Shown here piece by piece: positions 4,771-5,508 of a stretch of 5,508 bases of DNA (positions are counted from its first letter, which is position 1; each line of letters opens with the position of its first letter). Origin of the DNA: Bacillota bacterium (lineage in GTDB: Bacteria; Bacillota; Clostridia; Christensenellales; UMGS416); assembly GCA_023409755.1 (NCBI GenBank), contig JAEYRA010000163.1, forward strand, positions 1-5,508, in the 5' to 3' direction. The notes under the pieces are model-generated. The model was not told where the DNA came from. It was given only the letters and a program-made list of their open reading frames with translations, and searched no databases. A program made the position numbers and the translations under genes.

Positions 4771-5013
4771 TTAAGGAGCGTCTTCGTCGCCGTCGGCGGG
4801 GCTCTCCCGGTCGGGCTGCCACTCCAGCAGGTCGCCGGGCTGGCAATCCAGCACCCGGCAGAGCGCCTCCAGCGTGGAGAAGCGTACGGCCTTGGCCCGG
4901 CCGTTCTTCAGGATGGACAGGTTGGCCATGGTGAGGCCCACCCGCTCGGTGAGCTCGGTCATGCTCATCTTCCGCCGGGCCATCATCACATCCAGGTTGA
5001 CCACGATTGCCAT
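4771..5013 (-). CDS. YozG-like helix-turn-helix regulator
   Basis: This encodes an 80-residue cytosolic Cro/CI-type DNA-binding protein, little more than one HTH domain: MAIVVNLDVMMARRKMSM (1-18), then LTERVGLTMANLSILKNGRA (21-40), and a closing helix LEALCRVLDCQPGDLLEW (48-65), followed by an acidic tail (DRESPADGDEDAP). It matches the short regulators (B. subtilis YozG type) that usually sit next to a DUF2975 membrane protein, as here. ATG 5011-5013 is secure: AAAGGAGG ends 4 bases upstream and overlaps the last base of the upstream stop codon, so translation is probably coupled. The longer open frame upstream is a shadow of the DUF2975 gene. It is the last gene of the operon, ahead of the terminator. 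The target genes are unknown; autoregulation is likely from analogy. Confidence 0.9.
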   Translation of the reverse strand: MAIVVNLDVMMARRKMSMTELTERVGLTMANLSILKNGRAKAVRFSTLEALCRVLDCQPGDLLEWQPDRESPADGDEDAP

Positions 5014-5024
5014 GGGGCCTCCTT

Positions 5025-5504
5025 TCAAACCGTCAGGTCGTTTTCCTGCTGCAGGGCGACGGCCTTGTCCACCAGGTGAGAGAGGATCGCCGCGATGACC
5101 GCGACGACAAGCCCGGCCAGTATCGTAAAGATCAGCAGAAAGCTGGTACCCGGTGAGCCGATATTGAGAAAGACCGCGATGACCAGCGCCGCGCAATAGA
5201 TGCCGGACTCCAACAGCGCCAACCGGCAGACCCACTTCAGCCGCAGTGCGTTCTCCCTGCAAAAGGAGCGGTCGCGCCCCATATCGCTTGCAATGCACCA
5301 GCCTAGTGCCAACGCCGTAAAGAACGGCAGCGAACTGCCCCACAGGAACAGGAGCAGCGGCCAGTAAAGATGGGCCATCTCCGGGGCCGAGCGGCGGTAG
5401 TCGTCCCCCACCAAAGGCGCGAACACCTGTAACAGAAACAGCGTCACCAACGCCGTGATCACAATGGCCGCCTTTAAGAGCAGCGACAGTTCTCTTTGTT
5501 TCAT
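5025..5504 (-). CDS. DUF2975 family membrane protein
   Basis: This encodes a 159-residue integral membrane protein of the DUF2975 family (B. subtilis YoaS type). Four hydrophobic segments lie at about residues 8-30, 46-70, 92-114 and 120-144. Family features include the opening MKQRELSLLLK, the loop GRDRSFCRENALRLKW (76-91) between helices 2 and 3, and the closing ALQQENDLTV (150-159). The biochemical function is unknown. The stop lies 11 bases before the HTH gene, whose ribosome binding site touches it, so the pair is an operon and the membrane protein may sense or sequester the regulator (inference). The ATG at 5502-5504 is four bases from the window edge, so its ribosome binding site and promoter cannot be seen. 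The opening residues look like a normal start for the family. Confidence 0.9.
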   Translation of the reverse strand: MKQRELSLLLKAAIVITALVTLFLLQVFAPLVGDDYRRSAPEMAHLYWPLLLFLWGSSLPFFTALALGWCIASDMGRDRSFCRENALRLKWVCRLALLESGIYCAALVIAVFLNIGSPGTSFLLIFTILAGLVVAVIAAILSHLVDKAVALQQENDLTV

Positions 5505-5508
5505 TCTC

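Noticed and set aside
5014..5343. 110-residue N-terminal extension of the HTH regulator
   Set aside because: It is the out-of-frame shadow of the DUF2975 gene. The internal ATG has AAAGGAGG.

Overview
The window looks like chromosomal DNA from a GC-rich member of the Clostridia, probably an Oscillospiraceae/Ruminococcaceae-type gut Firmicute. The evidence is strong AGGAGG-type ribosome binding sites, several extended -10 (TGnTATAAT-like) promoters, a YozG-like HTH regulator paired with a DUF2975 membrane protein, and coding regions with strongly G/C-biased third positions. A hand count of one 60-base MnmE line gives 75% GC. The species assignment is inference.

Layout, left to right. A possible tail of an upstream gene (2-106) is followed by an extended -10 promoter and a plus-strand run: a GtrA-family four-helix membrane protein (157-567), a PP2C-family Ser/Thr protein phosphatase (578-1387) and a 30-residue single-helix membrane peptide (1392-1484). 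A separate promoter then drives a 94-residue two-helix membrane protein (1600-1884). Its 3' end overlaps, tail to tail, a minus-strand Fur-family metalloregulator (1840-2307). The regulator has its own extended -10 promoter and a 21-bp imperfect dyad between promoter and ribosome binding site, a candidate autoregulatory operator.

The roughly 290-340 bp between the regulator and mnmE are less GC-rich and dense in inverted repeats. They include three copies of TATCGTT. They also hold a weakly supported 43-codon minus-strand ORF whose C-terminal half resembles the start of a serine recombinase. A near-consensus promoter then drives mnmE (2723-4084), the tRNA U34-modification GTPase, complete with all G motifs and the C-terminal FCLGK.

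Downstream, a NUDIX hydrolase gene (4182-4625) is about 47% GC, far below its neighbours, which suggests horizontal acquisition. It converges on a minus-strand two-gene operon: a DUF2975 membrane protein (5025-5504) followed by an 80-residue HTH regulator (4771-5013), closed by a clear minus-strand intrinsic terminator (4672-4707).

Most genes are recognisable housekeeping or common accessory families. I see no CRISPR array, rRNA, tRNA, intact mobile element or obvious multi-gene defence system. The points most worth a second look are small: the candidate Fur-family operator, the micro-membrane peptide with a promoter buried in the phosphatase gene, the dyad-rich gap upstream of mnmE, and the low-GC NUDIX island.
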